A stretch of DNA of 64,000 bases from Aralia elata (lineage: Eukaryota > Streptophyta > Magnoliopsida > Apiales > Araliaceae): assembly GCA_034770075.1 (NCBI GenBank), contig CM068384.1, positions 91,476,720-91,540,719 on the forward strand, written 5' to 3'. The translations under genes were made by a program, and so were the position numbers. Each line of letters opens with the position of its first letter. The stretch's first letter is position 1. The notes below the pieces were generated by a model. It did no database searches. It was not told the origin of the DNA and saw nothing but the letters and a program-made list of their open reading frames with translations. Below, piece after piece: positions 22,869-35,165 of the stretch.

Positions 22869-22881
22869 GCTCTGATACCAA
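22869..22881 (-). other. Tekay primer binding site
   Basis: Minus-strand TTGGTATCAGAGC, complementary to the 3' end of initiator methionine tRNA, two bases inside the 5' LTR. Confidence 0.9.
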
Positions 22882-22883
22882 CC

Positions 22884-25800
22884 TGTGACGCCCCCAAATT
22901 CTGACGTCACTGTCTCGAATTTGGTTCATCACGTTCTAACACAATAATGACATAAAACTAATGCAGCGGAAAAGATAGAATAAATTACATTGATTTAATA
23001 TAATTATTCTCATCCCAAGGTCTCGCAACCGTTACTACCATGCTATCCAAAAGTCTTCATTTAAACTGAAACATAGTACAACACATGATCCCTGCCTAAG
23101 CTTATTACATAACCGAATTCAGAAACTTAAACAACATAGTGAATAATCTTCTTCCTAAGGGAGAACAAAGCTACTCCATAGTTTTGCCATTTCCCTTATC
23201 CTTGCCTAATGGTTCACCTCGCTCTGCCTTAACTGAAAGGTTTAAAGAAAGCAAGAATGAGCAACAAATTTGCCCAGCAAGTATATACGAGGGAGGTGAA
23301 CAATATAAAGTTCAAATTTGAAAAGTATGGCAGTAAGGAATAGCTCAAGGATAATAAAGAGAATTATTTATAAGAGTCGCTATGGACCGGAGAACATCAA
23401 TAAGATTCAAGCGTCTAATCATTTCAAAGTTCAAGAATATGGATACTGAGTAGTCACTAAAGGACTAAGAACTCCTGCTAGAATTAACAGTTATTATACT
23501 GAAAATCCAATAAAAATGAGCACACAGGTGATCAGCCTATAGTACTCCAGATTATGCATAACTGTCACATGCTTGTAAGTGCGCACGTCGGTCCCCCGAC
23601 AATATATAATTTTGCCCCTTTTATGAGGGTTGTTCATCTCAGTAGATAAGAGTCCTCACCAAGACAATTGGTTTGGAATAGCTTTCTAACACATGCATAT
23701 TAGTCTAACCGAAACAATGGTTTAGACAACCTTTATAACCATATTCAATGATTTAATGAATACCAATGCTCGCAATGAGGTTTAAGGGATATTAATCTTA
23801 AACCAATCCTTAGAATATGAATGACAGTTTATACAACATAAGAGTCATTATCACATACTTGTATGATACATGAATATACAAGTTTACATGTTTGCCCAAT
23901 ATAGAGAAAGGGTTCGAATACTTGCACAATATACCACATCCTGCTCGAATGTAAATTGAGTAGGGTTAAAGGAACTTACAATATGTAAGAGGCTCAAGGT
24001 AAGAAACTTGCTCAATATAAGTTTGAGTAAGGTTAGGGAACTTGCCCTTGATAATACTTGCACAACAAATAAAGTTTTGGGTTAGAGAACTTGCAATATG
24101 TAAGAGGCTCAAGGTAAGAAACTTGTTCAAGGTAAGAAACTTGCTCAATATAAGTTTGAGTAAGGTTAGGGAACTTGCCCTTGATAATACTTGCACAACA
24201 AATAAAGTTTTGGGTTAGAGAACTTGCAATATGTAAGAGGCTCAAGGTAAGAAACTTGCTCAATATAAGTTTGAGTAAGGTTAGGGAACTTGCCGCCCTT
24301 GATAATACTTGCACAACAAATAAAGTTTTGGGTTAGAGAACTTGCCTTTAGCGCAGTCTACGAATTTAAAGCTTAATGACACGTTGCAATCCTATTGTAT
24401 AATAGTTATATATAAGAATTCCATTAGTCATACAATTTCATACATCAAATAACACTACATCATATTTGGATACCAAAAATATTACTACAACTTCTGCTCT
24501 ATACTTTAAAATAACAATACAAGCAATCCATAAGGTCCAGATTAGGGCCAGAATCAACTAGACCGGACTGCAGGAGGGCGCAGCTGCGCCCAATTTTGCC
24601 CTAGGAGTGGCGCAGCTGCGCTGCTCCCCACCCAGGCCAAAAATGGGTTTGCCCTAAGTATTGACCTCCGATTTGTATATTATGATGCTAATATAGTTCA
24701 GGAATACATGCTATGAAGTATTGAACTAGGTTTGGTTTCACTTTCAAGCAAGCTATGGCTTACATGTAAAATTCACATTCTAGCATGGTTAAGGGTTCAT
24801 GCAAATCAAGGACTAGATACACTGACCATTAGACCACATCATCATGCCAAATGAATTCTCACTACACATGCTCATATGTATATGACTTGCTTACATGCTT
24901 TGGACTCATTTACACCTAGCTAGCATAGTTCATCATTCAAGAATTTACTTTGAAACATGCTTGAATATACTATATCATGCTCAACTAGTTATGTGCACAC
25001 ATTAGTCTTGTTTAAAGGTGAAAGGAGTGTTATCACACATGTTCCAATGTCAGATTACAAGTAACTTGATGTCTCATCACTCCTGGCTTCAAATTCTTAA
25101 GTTTCTCTTTCAAAAGTCATACTAAGCCAAGCTAAATACGCAAAGTGACTACCAATCATGTTTCACGTTCATGTATACACATAACTGAGTCACAAAATGG
25201 TCAGAACTCAAGGGTTACAAGGTTTGTCAAGGTCCACTTTTAAAACTTTAAGTTTCCTTTTAACATCATCCCAACCAAGCTAGTATAGCTCATTGCATGC
25301 AAATCTACTAATACATGGATATTAGACTCATTTATAAACTTAGTAAGGTCAAACTAACATGCTCAGAATACCAGAAGAAGCAAAGAGAAGAAAGAAAGAA
25401 AAAAAAAATATCCCAAGCTGACACCCGGCGCAGCTGCGCGGGTTAATACTACAGAAGGGCCGCAGCTGCGCCACTTCGACTCAATGCCCAGATTGGCTCT
25501 GTATCAGCGTAATCCTACAATGGACATGGCTAAACCTTTCTGGATGCAGCTGAATCCAACCACATTGTGTTCTTAGCATACATATCAACTCACATAACAA
25601 CATAGCCTCAACTATCAACTAGCTAAAAGAGAATTTCATGCATTTCTAAGAATTTGCCAAAATTGAAATCAAAAGCATGATAACATTAATATTACCTTCT
25701 TGAAGCTTAAGTTGGAATTTTCTTCGCTACCCACACTAATTGCTCACTCAATTCTTACAATACTCTCTACCAAAACTTACCAGATGATTTAGCAAAGAAT

Positions 25801-26693
25801 TTTGGGAGGAGGGTGAGCTCCAATTTATAGAAGGTTGTATGCCCGGATAATGCATTTGCTCATTATTTCCAACCAATGGAAGAAGAAGAAGAATGTTGGT
25901 TAATGGAGAGTTGGTGGTTTACTATTTGAGCCACTCCCCCCACCATCATTACCTCCCTTGTTAGCTTCATCATGCAAGAAACCATAGCCTTTTTGCATTC
26001 TCAGCAAATTGGCTATTCACGTGGGTATTGTTTGGGCAAGGAAGAGACTCTCAATTTGGGACAAGAGTAATACTCAGACATTCCAACAAGGCTTATTAGC
26101 ACACTTTGATTTAAAATGTAACTTAGGTCAAGATGTATTAAATAATTAAATGCTACCACATGGTATCAAATAGAGGTACATGTACACATATTATATAATC
26201 CATGTACATTAATTAAGGTGAAATCTAATTAATCGCTAACACCCAAATATACATTATTATTTCATAATATATTTATTGCAATAACATTTAAGTATGGAAT
26301 TAATTATCATGTAGCAAATATTAATTACCCCATATAATTTAAATGTACATCACACATCAAGATGTCACATAGGATGTTCATGCAATTTAAATGTTACGCA
26401 TATCCAACCTTATTTAATGAATTATATGAATACTCACACCTGCTAATGTCACAAAAATATCGTGCCTCATAACATTTAATTAAATAAGTGGAGGTTATTA
26501 GCCACACAATAATTAATTAAGATAGCATTAATAAATTCTTTTCTTATTAAATAACTCTCTTGATAAATAAACAGGAAATCATTTTATCGCCTCACTACTA
26601 TAACGACATATCACATATACTCATATTCGAATAAATATTCAACTTAAATCGAAAAGTCAATATTAATGTTATTCAAAATTCTCGGGTATTACA
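22884..26693 (-). repeat. Tekay 5' LTR (right copy)
   Basis: Near-identical to 13218-17008, with the same tandem repeat and palindromes. Confidence 0.93.
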
Positions 26694-28132
26694 ACTTTGA
26701 TGTCGCCGCTGTCATTGAGCCACTGCAATCGGTATGGGTGAGGATGTTTAGATGTTGTAAGTCTCAATTTCTCTACCATTGTGATGTTTGCCACATTTGT
26801 ACAGCTCCCACCATCAATTACAACACAACAGATCTTACCATTTACCATGCATCTAGTGTGAAATAGATTCTCTCTTTGCTCGCTGCTTTCCTCCTTTACC
26901 TGGGTACTAAGCATTCTCCGTGTAACCAACACTTCGCCATGCATAGCAACCTCTCTATCTTCCTCCATCGGTGTCATAGGTTCATTGCCACTCTCTTCTT
27001 CCTCGGTTTCCAACTCTCCATTATCAAGCAATAACATAGTTCTTTGATTTGGGCATTGATTTGCAATATGTCCCCTGCCTTGACATTTAAAGCATACAAT
27101 ATCTCGATTACGACTAGTAGAAGGTGTATTAGTTTTACCTTGCACTACTTGATTAGCCGCTCCCTGCTTGATTTCTGGCTTTGGTTTGAAAACAGTTGGC
27201 TTTTCCTCACGCTTCACATTATTGGCTTTCCACGATGAACCTGTGGTAGGATTTGTTCGCTGGCCACCTCTCCTCTTAAGTTGCTTCTCTATTTTGATAG
27301 CCATGTGCACCATGTCTTCCAATACCACATAATGTTGACGCTCCACCAAATCTGTAATATCCCAATTTAAACCTGCTGAAAATCGGGCCATGGTTGCCTC
27401 ATTATCCTCGTCGGTGTCAGCTCTAGACATTAGCATCTCCATCTCCTTGAAGTAGTCCTCCACACTCTTGCTTCCCTGTCTCAAATTTTGTAAGTTTCGA
27501 AACAGATCTCGATAGTAGTGGCTTGGGACAAACCTCTTTTTCATTACAGCTTTCATTTCTGCCCAAGTCTCTATTAGACGTTCTCTGCACCTCCTTCGGC
27601 TGGTCATTAATTGATCCCACCAAGTAACTGCATAGTCTGAAAATTCGGTAGCTGCAATTCTAACTTTCTTGAGATCCGAGTAGTTGTGACAATCAAAGAT
27701 CCACTCCATTTTCTTCTCCCATTCTAAATATGCCTCGGGGTCACTCCTGCCTTGGAATGTGGGAACTTTCATTTTGATGCTATCGAGGTTGTTGTCCTCT
27801 CGATTTCGGCCGCCTCTATCCCTCACAAAATGTCTCCTAGGGATAAGGTCAGTTTCTCGATCCTCTTCCTCGCTAAACCTTTCATCATAGTAATTTGTCT
27901 CCTCTAGCCTTACTTCCTTTTGTTGGGTCTTTCCTTTTGGGCGCCCACCCAGAGGGATTTGAGTTTGTTCCCCTCGAGTGACACTCAATTGATCGATGCA
28001 ATCATGCACTTGCTCTATAGCCATTCCCAATTGTCTAGAAAATTCTTTCATCATAGCCTCCATCATGAGTTTTGGGTCAAAGTTCGAGGTAGAAGGTTCA
28101 TTTTCATTTGTCTTATCTCTTGTGTTAGACAT
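26694..28132 (-). pseudogene. CRM gag and start of protease, cut by the Tekay insertion
   Basis: The minus-strand frame starts at MSNTRDKTNENE. A capsid-like region includes MKVPTFQGRSDPEAYLEWEK, and one CCHC knuckle reads CFKCQGRGHIANQC. The protease active site reads CVVIDGGSCTNVA, with DGGS in place of the more common D(S/T)GA; DGGS is usual for CRM-like elements. There is no stop before the Tekay boundary at 26693/26694, and the frame resumes at 13217. The acidic stretch ELETEEEESGNE lies between knuckle and protease. Confidence 0.92.
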
Positions 28133-28556
28133 ATTTCCTGCAAAACAAAGATTAGTAGAAAACAAGTTCCTCACCACTCCCTCACGTGTTTCGCTCAAAC
28201 AATGTATCACACAAATAGGAACGCTCGTGTATCACATAATTAGGCTTTTACCCTCAATTAAACTTACTACTCTTGCCTTTTTCCGCTCGTAGTTCTCACT
28301 AATAGGTTCTTTTTGAATTCTCACAAATATTACCTCAATTCTCTAATTATAATCCAATAATAACTTATCAAGAATACAATATAGAAAGTACGACTCTCCA
28401 CAAGACTTCCAAACGCCAAATATGATTCTTGCAAATAAAAATCCCAATGATAGCAATTTAACCATACAAATTTTCTGCTATATATTTTATGCAGTTTTTT
28501 TTTTAGACTATAATTCAACAATAAAAGTAAAGATAAGTAACTTGATAGGAAACTTA

Positions 28557-28568
28557 GCTCTGATACCA
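28557..28568 (-). other. CRM primer binding site
   Basis: Minus-strand TGGTATCAGAGC (initiator methionine tRNA complement), two bases from the 5' LTR. Confidence 0.9.
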
Positions 28569-28570
28569 AA

Positions 28571-29548
28571 TGATAGACTCCACGGCACGCTTGCGTGAGG
28601 TGGTCGTCGCCCGGATCGTTTCTAACAAGTTGATAGGATGGATAGTTTGCAACACCTTAACCCCTCGTCTATATGTAGACGGTAATCTTAGTACAATTGC
28701 TTGCAATGAAATATGCGTAGGATGAACACCAACGACATCTCGACCCCTCGCTTATAGTGAAGCGGTAACCTTGGTACAATCGACGATTGATGCGGTAGAA
28801 GACGCCACACACAACTATGATTGGTTGTATGATAAGTCAATTATGAATCTCCAAAGAGAACTAAGGAACACTTAGGAATTCTTCAAAGAACCACAAGTAG
28901 AGAAACAAACTCACAATAATATTGATAATCTGAAAATTGATTATATTTCAAGTTTACAATAGCACCTGTTTATACTAGTTTTAGAAACAAACTAGAAGCT
29001 TCTAGAAGCACACACTCTTTGAAATACAAGCACACAAATATTGAAATGTAGCAATCAGAACACATGTAATTGATCCTAAATACTGATATCATGTTTTGGG
29101 TGAAAGAAGGTTCGAAAATCAAGAAAGTCAAAAAATGACAAATTGCATCCAGGAGGTTCTCGCCGGGGCGAGAAAAATGTGCTGGAAATTCTCGCCGGGG
29201 CGAGAGGTTTGGCTTGAAAATTCCTCGCCGGGGCGAGAGCTCGCCAGGGCGAGAAAAATGACTTGTAAAATCTCGCCGGGGCGAGGTCATCCTGTTCCAA
29301 GCAAACTGTTTTCTTTCGTTGTTTTGTCCACCACATCCATTCGCAACATGTTTACGGGCTTCATACGCTTGGACTTCATCTCCATAGCCTCTATGCTTGA
29401 TCCAACCTCGTTCCATAGTTCGTGTATCATTCCGTTAAGGCCGTCTTTGAAGGTTTTAGCTCGAGCTCTAGTAACGGGTCCAAGTGGCAATTGCAATGGG
29501 TCTTCTCGGGTTGTGTCACGGGTTTCTGGATTATGGATGTCCTCATCA
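28571..29548 (-). repeat. CRM 5' LTR (right copy)
   Basis: 978 bp, matching 9206-10201. The palindrome array here (29159-29285) has five words, one of them changed (CTCGCCAGGGCGAG), so copy number has changed since insertion. Confidence 0.92.
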
Positions 29549-29700
29549 CGTACCCCTTTTTTTGAATCAAACTAGCGACACTTGAACAAGTTAATATCAC
29601 CCCCATAAGTACCCTTGTACGATAACTTGATGATTTCTTCCAATTCACCATAAAAGGCACGACCAAGCTCATTGTAACAATCTCCTTGAACACACACTCC
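29549..29700 (-). pseudogene. CACTA TNP2-type transposase, DUF4216-like, 5' piece
   Basis: The minus frame reads GVCVQGDCYNELGRAFYGEL, then EEIIKLSYKGTYGGDINLFKC and SKKGVR, which leads in frame into the piece at 9205. A TAG at 29572-29574 replaces the tryptophan expected in the FKC.W(F/Y)D motif. Upstream the frame dissolves near 29700. Confidence 0.78.
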
Positions 29701-31529
29701 ATAGCATCATGCTTATTCGGGAATGGAATGAGGATACATACCAAAATAAATGTACACAATATGAGATCGACTAGCCAAATGCATGATATATTATTGTGCA
29801 TCTTAAATTATTCGTTAGTATGGTCCTATATCATCCTACATATTTTAACTGACATATGCACCATCCTAAAGACAATAGATTGCTAGGGGTGGAATATGAA
29901 TCATAACATCATACATGGTCTGCATATGCATTGGGACAAGTCTACATCAATATACGCCTCTATTCAGTTATCCGACCAACGAATTTTTTTTTTCCAGAGT
30001 CTCCCTATAATATGGACTATCCACATGCACGAGGGCATGCATATATGGCCATTTGTAGGTACCCAAGACACAACCCAACAGGCATATACAAATTCAAATA
30101 TAATAAGACCAAAATAATAATGAATGGATGCAAAAGCTTTAAGAAATAAACACCCAAAAAACTAACTGTTAAGCATTCTGATATAGCTTATGAATTGCCT
30201 AGTATTAGTATACTTGGTTTATGACATATTAGTTATCCACAATTAGTATACTCCACAATTAGTGTCCATACTTTTTAAGTAATAAAATTTTTGTTAAGTT
30301 ATTACTTGTATGAATTATATTGTAATAAATTAACAATTTGAATATAACTAATTCATATTCTTGCATGTAATCCATTTTGAATATAGCTATAATTCATTTT
30401 ATACACTTTTCTCTACTTTATTTTGTATTAATTTGTGTAAGATATGTATTTTTGACATCTTTGGAGGAATAAGGGAGTATATTTTCTATGTCTCCTTGCA
30501 GTACAAGGGAGAATATCCTATGCCTCTCAATTCCTTTAGTTGTTCATAGAGATTTAAAGGTAGATAAATTATTTCATTATATAATTCTATCAAAGATAGA
30601 GATTTAAAGGTAGTTGTTCATTATGTCTATATTTTCAAGTTGCCATTATAATTTCATTATATAATTCTATCATTACTAATAAATTTTGCCACAAAATAAC
30701 GCTGGCAATTGTATTCTCATACTTGGCTCTCGTTTGCTTATTGATTCTCACAATCATGTCTGTCTCTAAACTTAAGTCTTATGCCACAGAGAAGAACTGC
30801 CATAGAACAATAGGAAGGATTCTAGGAAGAAATGCTACAATAAAATTATAAGCCAAAAGTTCTTCTATCACAATTTGTAAAGTTCTAGGTAAATTTCACA
30901 GTTTGTAAAGTTCTTCTATCAATGAACAATTCTCCTATATAGGGAGAATATTTTCTCTCTCTCTTTATATGTAGATATTTAGCATGTTCTATTTACAACT
31001 TACAGTATGATGAATTGATGATTATACTTTGAACTGATAAAATTAATAGTGTTTAGATATTGGAGGTAATACACAAAGTAAATTACAAAATACTTGCCAT
31101 CTTTTAGCAATATATATGACTCTAATATAAGAATGCACAATCACCTCAGGACATCACCGGGTGAGCTATTCAAATGGGAGATATAAAACATGTATTACAA
31201 ATAAATCTACATGTTTTTGTCACCATATATAGAATTGAAAATATCTGTAGTTTTCAAATTGCACTTGATTCGTTGATCAATAATAACCAACCCATGTTAA
31301 ATACTACATATATTTTCCTATTAACAGAATTATCATCCAATAATGAACCAACAAGAGTAATGTATACTAATACCAACAATTGCATTCCTATATAAACAGT
31401 CGAGCAATCAAATATGCAAAATAGTATTTCATAAATTGCATGTATGGAACAACAACCACTATTCAATTTGGATATAAAGCTATTCAATTTGGGAAAATAA
31501 AGACCCACAATCATAATTGTAATAAGAGG
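29701..31529 (-). other. CACTA interior, non-coding
   Basis: AT-rich, with no transposase exon I can recognise. It includes short direct repeats near 30550-30670 (AGAGATTTAAAGGTAG and TTTCATTATATAATTCTATCA, each twice) and near 30860-30930. The catalytic exons of TNP2 are presumably deleted here. Confidence 0.6.
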
Positions 31530-31612
31530 CGGGGTGGCATAGACGGCTTGGGTGGGGGCGGCGTGGGTGGGGCGGCAGCGTGGGTGGATGGGGCGGCGCT
31601 GATTTTAATTGA
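31530..31612 (-). promoter_or_regulatory. GC-rich block near CACTA 5' end
   Basis: A GGGTGGGGCGGC-rich stretch 245-330 bp inside the 5' terminus, in otherwise AT-rich DNA. En/Spm has a GC-rich downstream control region in a similar place; the equivalence is inferred. Confidence 0.45.
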
Positions 31613-31619
31613 CGTGGCT

Positions 31620-31857
31620 TTATTAGCGACCAAGTGCGGTCGCTGTTACCAAATGGTCGCAATTATTTCGCCCGCAAAGACTTGCGCCAAAATTTTTGGG
31701 CGACAAATTTGGATCAGCGACCGCAGGCGGTCGCTGATAATAACTAGCGACCAAATTTACTAGCGGTCGCTAATATCGGTCGCTGGTAAGAACAATAGCG
31801 ATCGGATGTTGCGGTCGCTGAAAGAATTGGTCGCTGTTGGATAATTTTTTTGTAGTG
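31620..31857. repeat. CACTA right subterminal GCGACC repeat region
   Basis: About 12 GCGACC/GGTCGC words in both orientations, ending in the TIR. Confidence 0.9.
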
Positions 31858-32490
31858 GAGGTAACCACATCTTTTAATCAATACTAAGCCAACCGTGGTC
31901 ACAAAGGTCCTTAACTCTACTAATATGGATTTAATATGGTAGTGTGGCGACTTGATAACACTTGAATTGAATCCTCATTGGTTATTTTATCGTCAGTCAT
32001 TACTTTATGGTTCCAACGAACCTCGTATGTCTTAATTACTTTATTATCACAAAATATACTTATGTGTCACAAGACATACCCGAAAGGCTAAACTGAATGC
32101 CCAAACTTTATTCAAGGTTCATGCATACCTTGATACTTTATATAATGACATGTCTACATATATAACATCCACGTGTTAAATACAACAATTAGCAAAAACT
32201 GTAATTTATTCTCATTATAATCGTTTATATTACCGAAAGTAATCATTACAGATGAAAAACTTTATTAGAGCAAACTATATAACTCCCATTAAACAGACAC
32301 ATGAAAGTAACTTTATTTACCTTTTCTTTTCCTTTTCTTTTTTTTTTACTTTACTTTTCCTGAAAATTTATATCGAAGATTCTCGACATCTAAACAGAGC
32401 AAGTTATATTTAAAAAGTTAATATTGTTTGGATATTTTGATACGGAGAGAACACTTTATTCGTCAATATGAAACTTCTTATCATAACAAC
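31858..32490 (-). other. copia-like internal remnant, right of CACTA
   Basis: Non-coding, AT-rich; taken as the continuation of 6114-6278. Includes a T/C-rich tract at 32320-32360. Confidence 0.4.
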
Positions 32491-32900
32491 TTAGGGCCCA
32501 TTTGGTAATGACTTATTTTAAAACAACTTATAAGTTTAAACTTAAAGTGAATTAATTATAAGTCATTTTCAGTTATGACTTATAAAGAAAAGTGTTCGAA
32601 ACCAATTTGACTTATTAGTTAAAATTAAGTTAAAACAAGTTGATAATATGTTTAGCTAATAATGACTTATAAATTAAAATAAATTGTAAAGATTATTAAA
32701 AATGACATTAATAAGAGTAATGTTATACTTACAAAAAACTTTTACAAAAGATAGATTGCATGATGTGTCAACTTGTAATTAGTTGAAGAGCCACCATACA
32801 TGGGTAGGCCCAATTAATAGTCATAACCAACTACAAGTATACATATCATTTAGTAGCCACTTTTAGTATCGATTCTTTAGTAAGCAAATCACTTGATAAA
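32491..32900. mobile_element. MITE-like fragment (hAT-type end)
   Basis: Begins GGGCCCATTTGGTAA, the style of plant hAT-derived MITE ends, with repeated ACTTATAA words in both orientations. No matching right end found. Confidence 0.35.
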
Positions 32901-32907
32901 AGAATAT

Positions 32908-33267
32908 GGTGACTCAGTGAAGGCAGAGTATATAGCTGCAAGTGAAGCTGCAAAGGAAGCTGTTTAGATGAAGAAGTTCATTTCTGAACTCGGGGTAGTT
33001 CCTAGCATTACTGGACCCGTTCCGGTTCATTGTGACAACACTAGAGCTGTTGCACAGGCTAAGGAACTCAGGTCTCATCAGAAATCCAAACATGTATTGC
33101 GGAGATTTCATTTGATTAGAGAAATCATTGAAAGAGGAGATGTCACCTTAGAAAGAGTGGACTCCTAGAACAGCATTGCAGATCCATTTACTAAAGCATT
33201 ATCGCAAGATCAATTTAATCACCATTTCGATAAAATGGGTATTAGATACCAAGGTTATTGGCTTTAG
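32908..33267 (+). pseudogene. Ty1/copia pol C-terminus (RNase H), truncated, two TAGs
   Basis: The plus frame reads DSVKAEYIAASEAAKEAV, then MKKFISELGVVPS, VHCDNTRAVAQAKE, SKHVLRRFHLIREIIERGDV and IADPFTKAL, the classic end of copia RNase H. TAG at 32965-32967 replaces the tryptophan expected in KEAVWMKK, and TAG at 33166-33168 follows VDS. The natural stop is TAG 33265-33267, followed by the polypurine tract CAAGTGGGAGA. The 5' part is missing. Confidence 0.92.
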
Positions 33268-33280
33268 TGCAAGTGGGAGA

Positions 33281-35165
33281 TTAAAAAGTAATATACCCTC
33301 AATCCAATTATATTTGATGTAATAAGCATTTACTTTGTAATCTTATTCAAATATTAATAATAGAATAAAAGGCATATTTTATCCATGTTAATTGGTTGAA
33401 TTAATAAATGTGATGAACCCATAGTTTTCGAGCAATGCTTTTAGAATCATGATGAGATCATGCTAGTGGGATCTAAATTCAAGAAAGCTCAAAACTAAAA
33501 TGTTCTTAATCGATAGATCACTAATAAAGGGATTATTGATTCCGGATAGATTAGTACATTCTATGCTTGATCTTTTGAAGATAATGATTGATCTCATAAT
33601 CATTTGTGTGAAGACACTAAAGCTAGTATGTAGGTGCTTATTAGAGAATAAGTTCACTGAACGTGACTCGCTTTAAAGAACCCTAATGGAGTTTTATTCA
33701 CCTGTCAATAGGAAGTTTTTAAAGTGATAGTAGTACAAGTGATCCTTGGACTTGAGATCATCATAGTACCTTGTGTATGCTAAGTTATACTTTATCATAT
33801 TCCTTAATACCTTAGTGTATGTTATAGGATATGCACGGGTATAATAAAGTATACACGGAGGTAGGTGAATGATCGACAAATGATCTACCACTTCTGATAA
33901 AGGGAGAGAATGTCCTATGCGATTTGATAAATGACAGCTCAAAAATCCCTGGCCAGGGTTGAATGAAAATTAGAAAGGAGTTTCTAATTTACATTAATCG
34001 GAGTTGTGCATTCTTGGATCGAAATGCATCTGATTAAATAAAATAAGACTTGTCACTAAATTCATGTCTTATATTTAATCGGGAGATTGTATGGTAGAAG
34101 GATTGAATTGTAAGGTAACTACTGCTGAATAGGTTCTATGTGATTAAACGTTGATTCATATTATACGGGTAGTCATGATACATTATCGTAAGGTGTCTCT
34201 CATGATGTAGAATAAATATTATTTATTTATATATGAATTAAAAGAGTTTAATTCATTATAAATAATATTAGAACAGTTCTAATTTATTTATTCTACGACC
34301 GGCATAATATTGAACCTAAAGGGTCACACTGCAAAAAAAATAATATTATATTGAAAACAATTGGCTTAATGATAATAAATTGAGTATTTAATTTATTAGT
34401 TGAATAAATTGAAATGCTTAATATTTATAATGATATATTTGGAGAAATATTAAATTATAAAGTAATGAGAGATATCTTATTATTATTATTTAATTCTTAA
34501 TTAGATTGAGAATTAAATGAAATGCAAATGCAAATTAAATAAAATACAAATGCATATTAAAGATTGGAAGAATACTTGCTTAATGTTGATTAAGCAAGTA
34601 ACATGTGTTAGTTGCATACATGAATAACATGTGGGTTAGGAGCAAAATGTATACTTACATTTTGTGTGAGTATAGTATACTTGCAAGTATCCTAATGAGA
34701 TTAGGGTTTCCTTATAAACCTTAATATGAACTAGCCTCCATCAAGAGAGTTATGAAATAACATCTAAGAATACATAAAAAATATAGATATGATCTAAGTG
34801 TTCTTGAATAATAGTTCTTGTTGTTCTTATTGTTCTTAAGAGTTAGGAATAAAAGAATTAATTGGATTAGCCATCCAAGATTTCTAGAAAATCAAATATT
34901 GTTCCTTGTATAATTATTCTTGGTGGATTACCTTTAGAGTGCTACATACACTTTGTAGCTTGAGTTTGATCCAAGGATTGAAGATTAGAGGAGCTTGAAG
35001 AAATCAAGAGAGGAGTAGATCTTTTAGCGGTTCAAGAGTTGAATCATCAAAGGTATTATCTCTTGTCATCTTCTTCTTCAATTAATAGCTATGCATAAGG
35101 TGATTCATGGATAAGTTGCAAAAAAATTAATTTCCATTTTCCGTTGCGTATCTCAATTAGATTGT
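33281..35165 (+). repeat. copia 3' LTR
   Basis: Follows the polypurine tract; the start has lost its TG. A TATA-like CCTTATAAACC occurs near 34710. The right end is placed where NEF1-like coding text begins, so it is approximate. Confidence 0.6.

Larger units (their letters stand above)
13218..26693 (-). mobile_element. Tekay/Del-clade chromovirus (Ty3/gypsy), nearly intact
   Basis: LTRs at 13218-17008 and 22884-26693 (3791 and 3810 bp) begin TGTGACGCCCCCAAATTC and end GGGTATTACA. ACTTT flanks both sides (13213-13217, 26694-26698). The minus-strand order is 5' LTR, iMet primer site, extra ORF, gag-pol with C-terminal chromodomain, polypurine tract, 3' LTR. By eye the LTRs differ at about 25 substitutions plus a few indels, near 0.7%, so this is the youngest insertion of the nest. 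Only two TAG codons interrupt gag-pol. Confidence 0.93.
9206..29548 (-). mobile_element. CRM-clade chromovirus (Ty3/gypsy), nested in the CACTA and itself split by Tekay
   Basis: LTRs at 9206-10201 and 28571-29548 both read TGATAGACTCC...CATCA, flanked by CGTAC at 9201-9205 and 29549-29553. The minus-strand order is 5' LTR, tRNA-iMet primer site, gag, protease-RT-RNase H, integrase, 3' LTR. The pol frame runs through the polypurine tract into the 3' LTR and encodes a GPVTRARAK motif, a CRM hallmark. By eye the two LTRs differ at about 17 sites in 950 bp, roughly 1.8%, older than the Tekay inside it. Confidence 0.85.
6279..31857 (-). mobile_element. CACTA (En/Spm) DNA transposon with nested retrotransposons
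   Basis: The left end reads CACTACAACAAAA. The right end, on the minus strand, reads CACTACAAAAAAA, a 12/13 match. Both are flanked by GAG (6276-6278 and 31858-31860), the 3-bp duplication typical of CACTA elements. Dense GCGACC/GGTCGC words fill both subterminal regions. The genes run on the minus strand, so the transposon's 5' end is at 31857. Without the nested CRM insertion it would be about 5.2 kb. Most of the TNP2 catalytic part is missing, so it is non-autonomous. Confidence 0.93.
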
